Shown piece by piece: positions 19,251 through 27,175 of a stretch of DNA of 64,000 nucleotides. Every line of letters starts with the position of its first letter. Position 1 is the first letter of the stretch. The position numbers were made by a program, and so were the translations under genes. The notes beneath the pieces are model-generated. The model searched no databases and had not been told where the DNA came from. It saw only the letters and a program-made list of their open reading frames with translations. Origin of the DNA: Serratia marcescens (GTDB lineage: Bacteria; Pseudomonadota; Gammaproteobacteria; Enterobacterales; Enterobacteriaceae); NCBI RefSeq assembly GCF_029846115.1, contig NZ_JARVZZ010000001.1:3968001-4032000 (forward strand), given 5' to 3'.

Positions 19251-20303
19251 TTAACGCAGCAGGGACAGAACGTTCTGAGTAGACTGGTTAGCCTGTGCCA
19301 GAACAGAGGTGCCAGCCTGTTGCAGGATGTTGGCACGGCTCATGTTGGACACTTCGGTCGCGTAGTCAGCATCCTGGATACGGGACTGAGAAGCAGCCAG
19401 GTTGTTAACGGTGCTGTTCAGGTTGTTGATAACAGAATCGAAACGGTTCTGTACCGCACCCAGGGAAGAACGCAGGCCGTCAACCTGTGCCAGCGCTTTG
19501 TCCAGGGTATCCAGTGGGTTTTTGATGGTAACGTCAGCGCCTGCGGTCACTTTGCCGTCATCAGCAATGGTAGCTGCTTTGTAGGTTTTAGTACCGTCTG
19601 CAGCGGTGGTCTGCACGTAGTTAACCGCATTACCGTCTTTGTCTTTACCAGAAACCAGTGCTTCGCCTTTAGCAGCATCCAAACCCGACGCAGCTGCGTT
19701 ATAAGCAACATCTTTAGTGGCACCTTTCACCATAGTACCGTCAGCGACTGCTGCACCAACAGATGGACCTTTGTCGGTCACGTTGAAGGTATCCAGACCC
19801 AGTTGCTTAGCGTCGATTTTTTTCAGGTTGATATCGATGGTTTCGCCGTCGTTAGCGCCAACCTGAATGGTCAGTTTCTGATCGCTGCTCAGCACTTTCA
19901 CGCCGTTGAAGTCAGTCTGCGCGGAGATACGGTTGATTTCCGACATACGCTCGGTGATTTCGTCCTGGATGGACTTCAGGTCGCTGGTAGAGTTGGAACC
20001 GTTCTGCGCCTGTACGGTCAGACGACGGATGTTTTGCAGGTTGTCGTTAACTTCGTTCAGTGCGCCTTCAGTGGTCTGCGCCAGGGAGATACCGTCGTTG
20101 GCGTTGCGGGAAGCCTGAGTCAGGCCTTTGATGTTCGCGGTAAAACGGTTGGAGATCGCCTGACCCGCAGCATCGTCTTTCGCGCTGTTGATACGCAGAC
20201 CGGAAGACAGACGCTCAATCGCAGTGCCCAGAGAAGACTGAGATTTGTTCAGGTTGTTCTGCGCCATCAGCGACAGGCTGTTAGTGTTGATTACTTGTGC
20301 CAT
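19251..20303 (-). CDS. fliC: Flagellin FliC
   Basis: This is a 350-residue filament protein. The conserved N-terminal D0/D1 (AQVINTNSLSLMAQNNLNKSQSSLGTAIERLSSGLRINSAKDDAAGQAI) and C-terminal D1/D0 (SRIQDADYATEVSNMSRANILQQAGTSVLAQANQSTQNVLSLLR) ends are complete. The central part (about residues 170-270) is the short, antigenically variable region. It is exported through the hollow filament with FliS as chaperone. It is transcribed alone from a sigma-28 promoter and ends at its own terminator. Codon use is that of a highly expressed gene. One flagellin copy is visible in the window. Confidence 0.97.
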   Translation of the reverse strand: MAQVINTNSLSLMAQNNLNKSQSSLGTAIERLSSGLRINSAKDDAAGQAISNRFTANIKGLTQASRNANDGISLAQTTEGALNEVNDNLQNIRRLTVQAQNGSNSTSDLKSIQDEITERMSEINRISAQTDFNGVKVLSSDQKLTIQVGANDGETIDINLKKIDAKQLGLDTFNVTDKGPSVGAAVADGTMVKGATKDVAYNAAASGLDAAKGEALVSGKDKDGNAVNYVQTTAADGTKTYKAATIADDGKVTAGADVTIKNPLDTLDKALAQVDGLRSSLGAVQNRFDSVINNLNSTVNNLAASQSRIQDADYATEVSNMSRANILQQAGTSVLAQANQSTQNVLSLLR

Positions 20304-20397
20304 TGTTTGCTTTCCTTACGAGTCAGTTGCGTTCTTCGCAACACAGTTAAAAAGGTTCGGGCTTATTTGCCCACGGCGTCAACCACCGTCCCCTCAG

Positions 20398-20424
20398 GTA
20401 TCGGCCCTCTCCTACCAACCTTTA
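20398..20424 (-). promoter_or_regulatory. Sigma-28 promoter of fliC
   Basis: On the minus strand TAAA, exactly 15 bases, then GCCGATAC, one base from the sigma-28 consensus TAAA-N15-GCCGATAA. It lies about 95 bases before the fliC start codon. Confidence 0.92.
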
Positions 20425-20518
20425 GCAATTTTTTAAAATTTTTTGCGCTTTCGGCAATGGCGGAAATAACGCGTTTTTTCCCTCTTCTATTGCGCCATCG
20501 GTTTTTTGTTTTTTTCGG

Positions 20519-20545
20519 TAAACTTTTTCATCACTGGGCCGATAA
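20519..20545 (+). promoter_or_regulatory. Sigma-28 promoter of fliDST
   Basis: TAAA (20519-20522), exactly 15 bases, then GCCGATAA (20538-20545): a perfect match to the FliA consensus. It is 40 bases upstream of the fliD ATG and divergent from the fliC promoter. Confidence 0.95.
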
Positions 20546-20585
20546 CGCGTAAAGCGAATAAAGTCATAATCAAGGAGAATTACTC

Positions 20586-21986
20586 ATGGCAACGATCAGT
20601 TCATTAGGTCTCGGCTCAGGACTCGACCTCAACGGCTTGCTGGATAAGCTGACCAAAGCGGAACAGCAGCGCCTGACCCCTTACACCACCAAACAGTCGA
20701 GCTATAACGCGCAGCTGACCGGTTACGGCACCCTGAAAGGCGCACTGGAAAAGTTCGACAACCTCAGCAAAGAGATGGCGAAAGAAGACTTTTTCAAGGC
20801 GACGACCGCCACCGAACACGACGCTTTCAAGATCACCACCAACGCCAAAGCGGTGCCGGGTAACTACGTGGTGGAAGTGAAGCAGCTGGCGCAGGCGCAA
20901 ACCCTGACCACTCAGGCGAAAGTCAGCGATCAGGGCGCCAAGTTAGGCACCGAAAGCGCCACCGACCGCGCTCTGACCATCACCGCCGGCAACCCGCCGA
21001 AAGCCACCAAAATCCCGCTCAGCGACGATCAAACCTCGCTGCTGGAGCTGCGCGACGCCATCAACGGCGCCAAGGCCGGCGTTACCGCCAGCATCATGCG
21101 CGTCGGCGACAACGACTATCAGCTGGCGATCAGCTCCTCCACCACCGGCGAGAACAACAAGATTTCCCTCCAGGTCGACAATGACGACAAACTGGGCGAC
21201 ATCCTGAACTACAACGCCACCCGCGGCACCACCACCGCCATGAAGCAGACCGTTGAGCCGCAAGATGCGCTGTTGAAAGTGAACGGCACGGATATCAAGC
21301 GCAGCACCAACTCGATCAGCGATGCCCTGCAGGGCGTTACCATCGATCTGAAAACCAAAACCAAAGACACCGAGCCACAAAACCTGGTGATCAGCACCAA
21401 CACCGCCGGCACCACCGACAAGATCAAAGAATGGGTCGACAGCTATAACTCACTGCTGGACACCTTCAACGCATTGTCCAAGTACACCCCGGTGAAAACC
21501 GGCGAAGCGCCAAACCCGAGCAACGGTCCGCTGCTCGGCGACAACACCCTGCGCGGCGTTCAGTCGTCGATCAAAAGCGCCCTCAGTGCCGCGCAAGACA
21601 ACCCGGATTTGAAAGGCTTGGGCAACCTCGGCATCTCCACCAACACCAAGACCGGCAAACTGGAAATCGACAGCACCAAGCTGAAGAAAGCGATGGATGA
21701 AAAACCGGATCAGGTCAGTAACTTCTTCGTCGGCAACGGCAAAGACACCGGCATGGCCACCGAGATCCACAACGAGATCCAAAGCTACATCAAATCCGGC
21801 GGCATCATCGAGAACTCGACCAAAAGCATCAACACCAACCTCGATCGCCTGAACAGCCAAATCACCACGGTCACCGCCAGCATTCAGAACACCATCGATC
21901 GTTATAAACAACAGTTCGTTCAGCTGGATACCATGATGTCGAAAATGAACGGCACCAGTAACTATTTGGCTCAACAGTTCAAGTAA
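20586..21986 (+). CDS. fliD: FliD, filament cap protein (HAP2)
   Basis: This 466-residue protein forms the pentameric cap that folds flagellin at the filament tip. The N-terminal SSLGLGSGLDLNGLLDKLTKAEQQRLTPYTTKQSSYNAQLTGYGTLKGAL and a C-terminal coiled coil (NTNLDRLNSQITTVTASIQNTIDRYKQQFVQLDTMMSKMNGTSNYLAQQF) are typical. A strong AAGGAGAA precedes the ATG. It is the first gene of fliDST under a perfect sigma-28 promoter. Confidence 0.96.
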   Translation: MATISSLGLGSGLDLNGLLDKLTKAEQQRLTPYTTKQSSYNAQLTGYGTLKGALEKFDNLSKEMAKEDFFKATTATEHDAFKITTNAKAVPGNYVVEVKQLAQAQTLTTQAKVSDQGAKLGTESATDRALTITAGNPPKATKIPLSDDQTSLLELRDAINGAKAGVTASIMRVGDNDYQLAISSSTTGENNKISLQVDNDDKLGDILNYNATRGTTTAMKQTVEPQDALLKVNGTDIKRSTNSISDALQGVTIDLKTKTKDTEPQNLVISTNTAGTTDKIKEWVDSYNSLLDTFNALSKYTPVKTGEAPNPSNGPLLGDNTLRGVQSSIKSALSAAQDNPDLKGLGNLGISTNTKTGKLEIDSTKLKKAMDEKPDQVSNFFVGNGKDTGMATEIHNEIQSYIKSGGIIENSTKSINTNLDRLNSQITTVTASIQNTIDRYKQQFVQLDTMMSKMNGTSNYLAQQFK

Positions 21987-22012
21987 CCCTTTAACAAGGT
22001 AAAGAAAACAGC

Positions 22013-22423
22013 ATGTATAACCGTAGCGGCACTCAGGCCTATGCACAGGTCAGTCTGGAAAGCGGCGCCATGAGCGCCAGCCCGCACCAGTTAATCGTGA
22101 TGTTGTTCGACGGGGCGCTCAGCGCCCTGCTTCGCGCACGCATCCTGATGAACCAGGGCGATATCGCCGGCAAAGGTATGGCGCTGTCCAAAGCCATCAA
22201 TATCATCGATAACGGCCTGAAAAGCGGCCTCGACCCTCAGCAGGGCGGCGAGATCGCCGAAAACCTGGCGGCGCTGTACGACTATATGAAGCGGCGTCTG
22301 ATGCAGGCCAACCTGCACAACGACGAAGCGGCGATCGCCGAAGTGGTCAAACTGCTGGAAAACATCGCCGACGCCTGGCGCCAGATCGGCCCCAACTACC
22401 AACCTTCGCAGGACGCCATGTAA
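22013..22423 (+). CDS. fliS: FliS, flagellin export chaperone
   Basis: This is a 136-residue all-helical chaperone that binds the C-terminus of FliC and prevents its polymerisation in the cytoplasm. The family start MYNRSGTQAYAQVSLESGAMSASPHQLIVMLFDGAL is clear. It lies 26 bases after fliD and overlaps fliT by one base (TAATG). Confidence 0.96.
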   Translation: MYNRSGTQAYAQVSLESGAMSASPHQLIVMLFDGALSALLRARILMNQGDIAGKGMALSKAINIIDNGLKSGLDPQQGGEIAENLAALYDYMKRRLMQANLHNDEAAIAEVVKLLENIADAWRQIGPNYQPSQDAM

Positions 22424-22791
22424 TGGAACGTCAACAGCAGCTGTTAGCCGCTTATCAACAAATTTACAGCCTGAGCAGCCAGATGATCGCGCTGGCGCAA
22501 ACCGGGCGCTGGGAAGAGCTCGTCGAGCTCGAGTTCGCTTACGTGACGGCGGTGGAAAAAACCGCCGCCTTTACCGGGCAAGCCGGCCCTTCCATGGCGT
22601 TGCAGGAGATGTTGCGCAATAAGCTGCAACAGATCCTCGACAACGAAACCGAGCTCAAACGCCTGTTACAACAGCGCATGGATGAGCTGAAAATGCTGAT
22701 CGAACAGTCCACGCGCCAGAACGTGGTCAACAATACCTACGGCCAGTTTCATGACCGTGCGCTGTTACTGGGGGAACCGCAGGTCCGATAA
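22423..22791 (+). CDS. fliT: FliT, export chaperone for FliD and FlhDC antagonist
   Basis: The 122-residue helical protein begins MERQQQLLAAYQQIYSLSSQMIALAQTGRWEELVELE, as in FliT. It is the FliD-specific chaperone and, in Salmonella, an inhibitor of FlhD4C2. Its ATG overlaps the fliS stop. No terminator is evident after it. Confidence 0.93.
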   Translation: MERQQQLLAAYQQIYSLSSQMIALAQTGRWEELVELEFAYVTAVEKTAAFTGQAGPSMALQEMLRNKLQQILDNETELKRLLQQRMDELKMLIEQSTRQNVVNNTYGQFHDRALLLGEPQVR

Positions 22792-22867
22792 GATCGACAA
22801 TACTGACGAAAATGGATTAAATAGCACTATGCGCTATTACTCTCGGGTTACGTTAGGATATTAATCT

Positions 22868-22987
22868 ATGGCATTTGAATTATTCAGTTTATGGGTAATT
22901 GGTAAAATGCGCGCTTCGAGCCTGGCTCTCACTTTAATGGATAAACATTATCCCGACACGGACGTTTTCTGTTCAGCAGGAAATTGA
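22868..22987 (+). CDS. Candidate small protein, 39 residues
   Basis: An ATG at 22868 preceded by AGGA at nine bases opens a 39-residue frame, MAFELFSLWVIGKMRASSLA at the start and ending DTDVFCSAGN. It lies in the gap between fliT and the AraC-type regulator. It is not recognised, and its hydrophobicity is mixed. The frame could be chance; it is listed because it has a plausible ribosome-binding site and fills an otherwise empty 308-base gap. Confidence 0.2.
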   Translation: MAFELFSLWVIGKMRASSLALTLMDKHYPDTDVFCSAGN

Positions 22988-23099
22988 TTTTTGATAGATA
23001 CAACACGCCGCTGTGTTTCACGGCCCATGGAAAAATGTTGCTCCAACGCGGATCAAAGCGTAAAGATATTCTCAGATAATGGCTGCGAAATGAATATCG

Positions 23100-23960
23100 A
23101 TGGAACGTACAATTAATCTCTGTCCAGGAATTGGCGCCTCAGCGCACATCATTCAGCATACTGAATTATTATTCCCTTCAGTCTATTTTGAGCAACCACA
23201 CCTGTATCTGATACAACAAGGCCATAAGCGCGTACGCTGGCAACAACACGAGGTGGTGGCTCATGCCGGCGAACTGTTGATTATCGACGGGGGGCAAACG
23301 GTGGATATTATTAACGGCCCCTCCGAAGAGGGGGTGTTCAGCTGCCAGTTGCTGACCTGCGACCCATTGCTGCTCACTATTCAGCCTCCAGCCGAGGAAG
23401 CGCCGGCGCCGATGCCGTTTGATGCCGTTCTGGCGCTGCGCAGCCTGCCCTGCGCGTTGAAACACAGTTTTGAGACCACCAGCCTGGCGCTGGCGCTCCG
23501 GCAGCGTTTTCCCACCATCATCGTGCGGCACAAAATGCTGGAAATTCTGCTGTGGCTGGCCCAATTCGGCATTCGCTTCATCCACAACGAAGCCAAGGAC
23601 CTGACGCAGCGCGTGCGTCGCTGCCTGGCAACCGATCCACACAGCATTTGGACGGCCGCCAAAGTGGCGGAAAGCCTGTCGATGAGCGAAGTGATGCTGC
23701 GCCGCAAACTCTCGATGGAAAATACCGCGTTGCGCAACCTGATGATCGACGTGCGCATGAGCAGTGCGTTGGCCCTGCTGCAGTCGACCGACTGGCCGAT
23801 CTCCGCCATCGCGCAACATGTCGGCTATGAAAGCGCATCACGTTTCGCCGAACGTTTTCGCAAACGCTTCGGTTTCGCCCCTACCGCTATTCGCGGTCAT
23901 CAAAGGATTATGGAACCTGGCCCCGTGGGAACCGAAACGATAGCCGCCGGAGAAACATAA
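23100..23960 (+). CDS. AraC-family transcriptional regulator
   Basis: This is a 286-residue protein with an AraC/XylS DNA-binding domain in its last third. Two helix-turn-helix units are visible, WTAAKVAESLSMSEVMLRRKL and WPISAIAQHVGYESASRFAERFRKRFGFAPTAIR. The N-terminal part (about residues 1-170) resembles the cupin-like ligand/dimerisation half of regulators such as those of virulence genes, but no specific relative is recognised. It stands alone between fliT and the small-ORF region, with AT-rich DNA upstream. Its target is unknown; the location inside the flagellar cluster suggests a lineage-specific insertion. Confidence 0.85.
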   Translation: MERTINLCPGIGASAHIIQHTELLFPSVYFEQPHLYLIQQGHKRVRWQQHEVVAHAGELLIIDGGQTVDIINGPSEEGVFSCQLLTCDPLLLTIQPPAEEAPAPMPFDAVLALRSLPCALKHSFETTSLALALRQRFPTIIVRHKMLEILLWLAQFGIRFIHNEAKDLTQRVRRCLATDPHSIWTAAKVAESLSMSEVMLRRKLSMENTALRNLMIDVRMSSALALLQSTDWPISAIAQHVGYESASRFAERFRKRFGFAPTAIRGHQRIMEPGPVGTETIAAGET

Positions 23961-24064
23961 CTGGACGCGCAACAAAATGGCTTTATTTGGCACAGGTCCC
24001 TAACCGTTGTCACAACGCTGAGATAGGCTACGCAACGTCAAATCGCCGAAGAGCAAATTAAACG

Positions 24065-24172
24065 ATGCGTAATGAAAAGCGATTATTTTCTCTGGCAACA
24101 ATGTTGTTGGGGCTGTGGCTGTTAGCATTGCCGTATGAAGAAGACATGATGCGCTTACTTGCCGCACAATAA
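24065..24172 (+). CDS. Candidate small membrane protein, 35 residues
   Basis: The frame begins MRNEKRLFSLATMLLGLWLL and ends MMRLLAAQ. Its single hydrophobic segment (LFSLATMLLGLWLLALPY), with basic residues before and acidic residues after, fits a one-pass membrane peptide. The ribosome-binding site is weak (GAAGAG about 12 bases upstream). It converges with the small gene at 24204-24299. No family is recognised. Confidence 0.35.
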   Translation: MRNEKRLFSLATMLLGLWLLALPYEEDMMRLLAAQ

Positions 24173-24199
24173 AATGGCCAGGCTTTTATCGCCTGGTCA
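24171..24199 (-). terminator. Terminator of the small gene at 24204-24299
   Basis: TGGCCAGGC (24175-24183) pairs with GCCTGGTCA (24191-24199) over nine pairs with one G-T, with a seven-base loop. On the minus strand it is followed by TTTTATT. It starts five bases past the stop codon of the leftward small gene. Confidence 0.75.
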
Positions 24200-24203
24200 G
24201 ACT

Positions 24204-24299
24204 TCAATCCAGTTTAACCAGAATGCCAATTAATACGACGAGTACCGTCAGCATTAAAATACTGATCAGGCGCCATCTGGATTCGCTTTTCGTGCTCAT
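24204..24299 (-). CDS. Small single-pass membrane protein, 31 residues
   Basis: MSTKSESRWRLIS followed by a strongly hydrophobic ILMLTVLVVLIGILV and a KLD tail: a typical small inner-membrane peptide with a positively charged N-terminus. GAGGCAGG lies 5-6 bases before the ATG. Upstream on the minus strand there is TTGACT (24357-24362) and TATTAT (24336-24341), possible promoter elements, although the 15-base spacer is short. A terminator follows immediately, so it has all the parts of an independent gene. No family is recognised. Confidence 0.6.
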   Translation of the reverse strand: MSTKSESRWRLISILMLTVLVVLIGILVKLD

Positions 24300-24438
24300 T
24301 GACCTGCCTCGAATAATAACCCTACTAATCAGGCCATAATAAACGGCCGCCTGCGCAGTCAATGAGCCTGACAGCGCCGTTTTCGTCCCTCTATTCGGAA
24401 CATTAGCGCCCATTTCCTGTTGATTGTGGCACCAGCCA

Positions 24439-25368
24439 TTACCGGTGCGATACCGCCGGCGCCACAAGCGCCAATTTCCCCGGCAGCTCCGCCACCAATT
24501 TGTCCACCGCCAGCCGTACCTTAAGCGGCTGGTAAGGCATATACGGCCATACCACATTCACCGGAAAACTGGGGCTGGACTCACCACGCATGAGCTCCAC
24601 CAACGCCCCCGCCACCAGCCGATCGCGTACCAGCCACTCCGGCAGCCAGGCAATACCGGCGCCGGCGGAAACGGCATCGACGATCCCCTGCATATCGTCC
24701 ATCATCATCTTGGCCGGTGGCCTGAACGGCCGCAGCTCGCCGTTTTCGCCGCGAAGTTGCCAGGGCAACACGGCGCCGGCGTGCAGATACCCCACCGCCT
24801 GATGTCGGCTTAAGGCGTCTACCGTGCGCGGTTCGCCGCAGCGCTGCAGATAATCGGGCGAAGCGCACAGGAGCATGCCGTGTTCACCCAGACGCCGGGC
24901 AACCAGACTGCCGCTGTCCGCCAGCTCGCCGATGCGTACCGCCAGATCGAACCCCTCGTCGACCAGATCGATCCTGCGGTCGCTGAACGAGATTTCCAAC
25001 GCCAGCAACGGATGCTCATTCGCCAGCGCCGTCAGCAAGGGGGCGATGCACAGGTGGCCGAACAACACCGGCACTGAGACCCTGAGCCGGCCGCTGACCT
25101 GCATCTTGCCGCTGTCCAGCTGATTTTCCGCCGCCTGAATGTTCGCCAACGCCTGCCGACAGTGCTCGTAGTACAGCACCCCTTCATCCGTCAGGCTCAG
25201 GCTGCGCGTAGTGCGCATAAACAACATCACACCGAGTCGCGCCTCGAGCCGCGACACGATTTTGCTGACCGCGGAGCGCGTCAGATGCAGTTTTTCTGCG
25301 GCGGCGGCAAAACTGCCGCCTTCCGCCACGGCGACAAAAGCCGGCAGCGCGCTGAGATCGCTTTTCAT
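24439..25368 (-). CDS. LysR-family transcriptional regulator
   Basis: This is a 309-residue LTTR. The N-terminal winged helix (LPAFVAVAEGGSFAAAAEKLHLTRSAVSKIVSRLEARLGVMLFMRTTRSLSLTDEG) is clear, followed by a periplasmic-binding-like effector domain (about residues 90-300). It is divergent from the azoreductase gene, with a 129-base intergenic region, so it probably regulates that gene. The sequence is of the CrgA/AaeR-like subgroup common near quinone or azo reductases; the effector is unknown. Confidence 0.92.
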   Translation of the reverse strand: MKSDLSALPAFVAVAEGGSFAAAAEKLHLTRSAVSKIVSRLEARLGVMLFMRTTRSLSLTDEGVLYYEHCRQALANIQAAENQLDSGKMQVSGRLRVSVPVLFGHLCIAPLLTALANEHPLLALEISFSDRRIDLVDEGFDLAVRIGELADSGSLVARRLGEHGMLLCASPDYLQRCGEPRTVDALSRHQAVGYLHAGAVLPWQLRGENGELRPFRPPAKMMMDDMQGIVDAVSAGAGIAWLPEWLVRDRLVAGALVELMRGESSPSFPVNVVWPYMPYQPLKVRLAVDKLVAELPGKLALVAPAVSHR

Positions 25369-25497
25369 TTTACCGTTTCCAAATTGGAATCAATTAAGTG
25401 AAAACCTATCACCACTGGTGAACATCAAGCAATGATAACCTGCAGTCATTCCGGAATTCCCGGTGAAAACCACAGATGACCGTCAGAGGACAACCGT

Positions 25498-26097
25498 ATG
25501 AAAAAAATACTGGTGCTCAAATCCAGCATTATGGGAAACGACTCGCAGACCAATAACCTGATTGATCGCTATCTGGCGGAACGTCGGGCCAACGGGCACG
25601 AAGACCAGATCATCGAGCACGATCTGACGGCGTTGGACCTGCCGGTATTGGACGGCGAGCTGTTCAGTGCGCTGCGCGGCGCGGAAAACACCAGCCCACG
25701 CGCCAAAGCGGCGCTGGCGCTTTCCGATCGGCTGATTGCCGAACTGAAAGGGAGCGATCTGCTGCTGATCGGGGCGCCGATGTACAACCTCAACGTCCCG
25801 ACCCAGCTGAAAAACTGGTTCGATCTGGTGGCCCGCGCCCGGGTAACGTTCAACTATACCGCCACCTATCCGGTCGGGTTGGTCGACGGCGTCAATGCGC
25901 TGGTATTCAGTTCACGCGGCGGCGTACACGCCGGCCAGCCGACCGACGCCGTGACGCCCTATCTGCGGTCGGTGCTGGGGCTGATGGGGATCGGCGACGT
26001 GCAATTTATCTATGCCGAAGGGCTGGATATGAAACCGCACGGCCTCGCGCAGGGGCTGGCGAACGCCCACCAGCGGATTGCGGAATTGGCGGACTGA
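25498..26097 (+). CDS. azoR: FMN-dependent NADH-azoreductase AzoR
   Basis: This 199-residue flavodoxin-like enzyme reduces quinones and azo compounds with NADH and FMN. Family features include MKKILVLKSSIMGNDSQTN at the N-terminus (FMN phosphate loop), LIGAPMYNLNVPTQLKNWFD, and SSRGGVHA. It is preceded by GAGGACAACCGT and lies divergently from the LysR regulator. AzoR proteins protect against thiol-reactive quinones. The specific paralogue is not determined. Confidence 0.88.
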   Translation: MKKILVLKSSIMGNDSQTNNLIDRYLAERRANGHEDQIIEHDLTALDLPVLDGELFSALRGAENTSPRAKAALALSDRLIAELKGSDLLLIGAPMYNLNVPTQLKNWFDLVARARVTFNYTATYPVGLVDGVNALVFSSRGGVHAGQPTDAVTPYLRSVLGLMGIGDVQFIYAEGLDMKPHGLAQGLANAHQRIAELAD

Positions 26098-26115
26098 GGC
26101 AAACGCACGGCAGCA

Positions 26116-26144
26116 TTGATTTGTTATAACATAACAAATATGAT
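26116..26144 (+). promoter_or_regulatory. Sigma-70 promoter with embedded palindromic operator
   Basis: TTGATT (26116-26121), 17 bases, then TATGAT (26139-26144) is a good sigma-70 promoter. Between and overlapping the boxes is a perfect 9+3+9 inverted repeat, ATTTGTTAT-AAC-ATAACAAAT (26119-26139). Its core GTTATAACATAAC is one base away from the Zur-box core GTTATAATATAAC as I recall it. It lies 20 bases past the azoR stop codon and points into a short non-coding stretch ending at a terminator. Confidence 0.7.
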
Positions 26145-26149
26145 AACCG

Positions 26150-26242
26150 CGTTGACGTCACCCAGAACGGGCGTCGACGCACCTACATCATATAAAGTTT
26201 TATCGCACTTTGAGCCAGCTATTTCGATAGCTGGTTTTTTTT
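26150..26242 (+). ncRNA. Candidate small regulatory RNA of about 93 nt
   Basis: Starting about six bases after the promoter described above, the sequence has a nine-pair 5' stem (GCGTTGACG 26149-26157 with CGTCGACGC 26172-26180, one G-T pair). The 14-base loop can form an inner CCC/GGG. An AU-rich single-stranded stretch of about 34 bases follows, then a perfect eight-pair terminator hairpin with eight T. Promoter, 5' hairpin, linker and U-tailed terminator are the plan of an Hfq-type enterobacterial small RNA. It does not match any I can recall (RyhB, FnrS, MicA, OmrA, CyaR and others). The open frame crossing it has no ribosome-binding site. Confidence 0.55.
26215..26242 (+). terminator. 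Rho-independent terminator of the candidate small RNA
   Basis: CCAGCTAT / ATAGCTGG with a TTCG tetraloop is followed by TTTTTTTT. This is a very strong terminator. It could also end read-through from azoR, whose stop is 117 bases upstream. Confidence 0.93.
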
Positions 26243-26265
26243 GTTCATCGGCTGGGGTCTCGGCG

Positions 26266-26469
26266 TCAATATTGCCGGGCGACGCGTTTCATTTCTCGCT
26301 CACCGGGTGACTGCGTTTTCACGGACAGCGGCGCGACAAACGCTTTCCATTCCTTGCCGGCTTCCTGATGAGCCGCGTTTTTTTGGGCCGATGAATCATC
26401 ATCGTTTTGCCCGGCGCATCCTGACAGCGCCATGATGCCCAGAGCAAGACACAGCGATTTGCACATCAT
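26266..26469 (-). CDS. Small putative lipoprotein
   Basis: This protein of about 67 residues begins MMCKSLCLALGIMALSGCAG. The signal peptide ends in the lipobox LSGC, so the mature protein would start at Cys18 and be lipid-anchored, followed by a short polar tail. AGGATAGG directly precedes the tandem ATGs at 26469 and 26466; the longer frame to 26517 is rejected for lack of a signal peptide at its start. It is 77 bases downstream of fliE on the same strand and could be read with it. No family is recognised. Confidence 0.65.
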   Translation of the reverse strand: MMCKSLCLALGIMALSGCAGQNDDDSSAQKNAAHQEAGKEWKAFVAPLSVKTQSPGEREMKRVARQY

Positions 26470-26546
26470 CCTATCCTGATAAATAACCGTCGCTATAGGG
26501 TAACAGCGCCGGCCCAAATGTCACTGCAAAATGAGCGGCATGCTCA

Positions 26547-26861
26547 TCACACCGGCATATTCATGATGTCCTGGTAGGCCGCCACCAGCTTGTTGCGCAC
26601 CTGCACGCCCAGCTGCAGCGAGACCGACGATTTCTGCAGATCGACCATCACATCGTTCAGGCTGATGCCCGGCGCGCCCAGTTCAAAATCCTGCGCCTGT
26701 TTGCGCGCCGTTTGCTGGGTCTCGCTGATCTTGCCGAGCGCCGCGGTCAGTTCGCTGGCGAAGCTGACGCCCTGCGGCGCCGCATTTTGCCCCATCTTGC
26801 CGGCCTGAACCGCCATGGTCTGCATCTGCTGCAGTACCCCTTCAATGCCCTGAATCGCCAT
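26547..26861 (-). CDS. fliE: FliE, MS-ring/rod junction protein
   Basis: The 104-residue protein (same length as E. coli FliE) begins [14 protein letters not shown] and ends [13 protein letters not shown]. FliE links the MS ring to the proximal rod and is the first rod protein exported. The frame extends to 26876, but GAGGA lies six bases before the ATG at 26861, which also matches the family start. It is divergent from fliF, as in other enterobacteria. Confidence 0.94.
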   Translation of the reverse strand: MAIQGIEGVLQQMQTMAVQAGKMGQNAAPQGVSFASELTAALGKISETQQTARKQAQDFELGAPGISLNDVMVDLQKSSVSLQLGVQVRNKLVAAYQDIMNMPV

Positions 26862-27175
26862 CTGATCCTCAATCATCTCGTCTCGCCGGGTGACGTTTCA
26901 CCCTGCACTTCTCCAATGATGCACACCCTAGCACAGCGTTTTCAGACCTAAAGCGGCTAATTAACTGCAAAAAACCCGGCTTATCGGGCAATCGGAATCG
27001 TCTGATAAGGCGAATAATGGCCTGCCCAGAAATGGGAGCGCCGCTATTTAGAAGATATGTGTATCAGGGAGTCTGTTTTGTCACACAACGCTAACCATAC
27101 CGTTCATCAGCCTGGCAGGGAGCTGCTCAGCGGCCCGTACGGGATCGTGAGCGCCATTGAAGGACGAGACCTAAA
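26862..27175. promoter_or_regulatory. fliE-fliF divergent promoter region
   Basis: This 314-base region holds the promoters of fliE (left) and of fliFGHIJK (right), expected to be FlhDC-dependent. A CGCTATTT sequence near 27041-27048 matches one half of the FlhD4C2 box, but I could not place a convincing partner half-site. No gene is present. Confidence 0.5.

Noticed and set aside
26116..26310. 64-residue frame across the candidate small RNA
   Set aside because: It would start inside the -35/-10 promoter region and run through a strong terminator; no ribosome-binding site.
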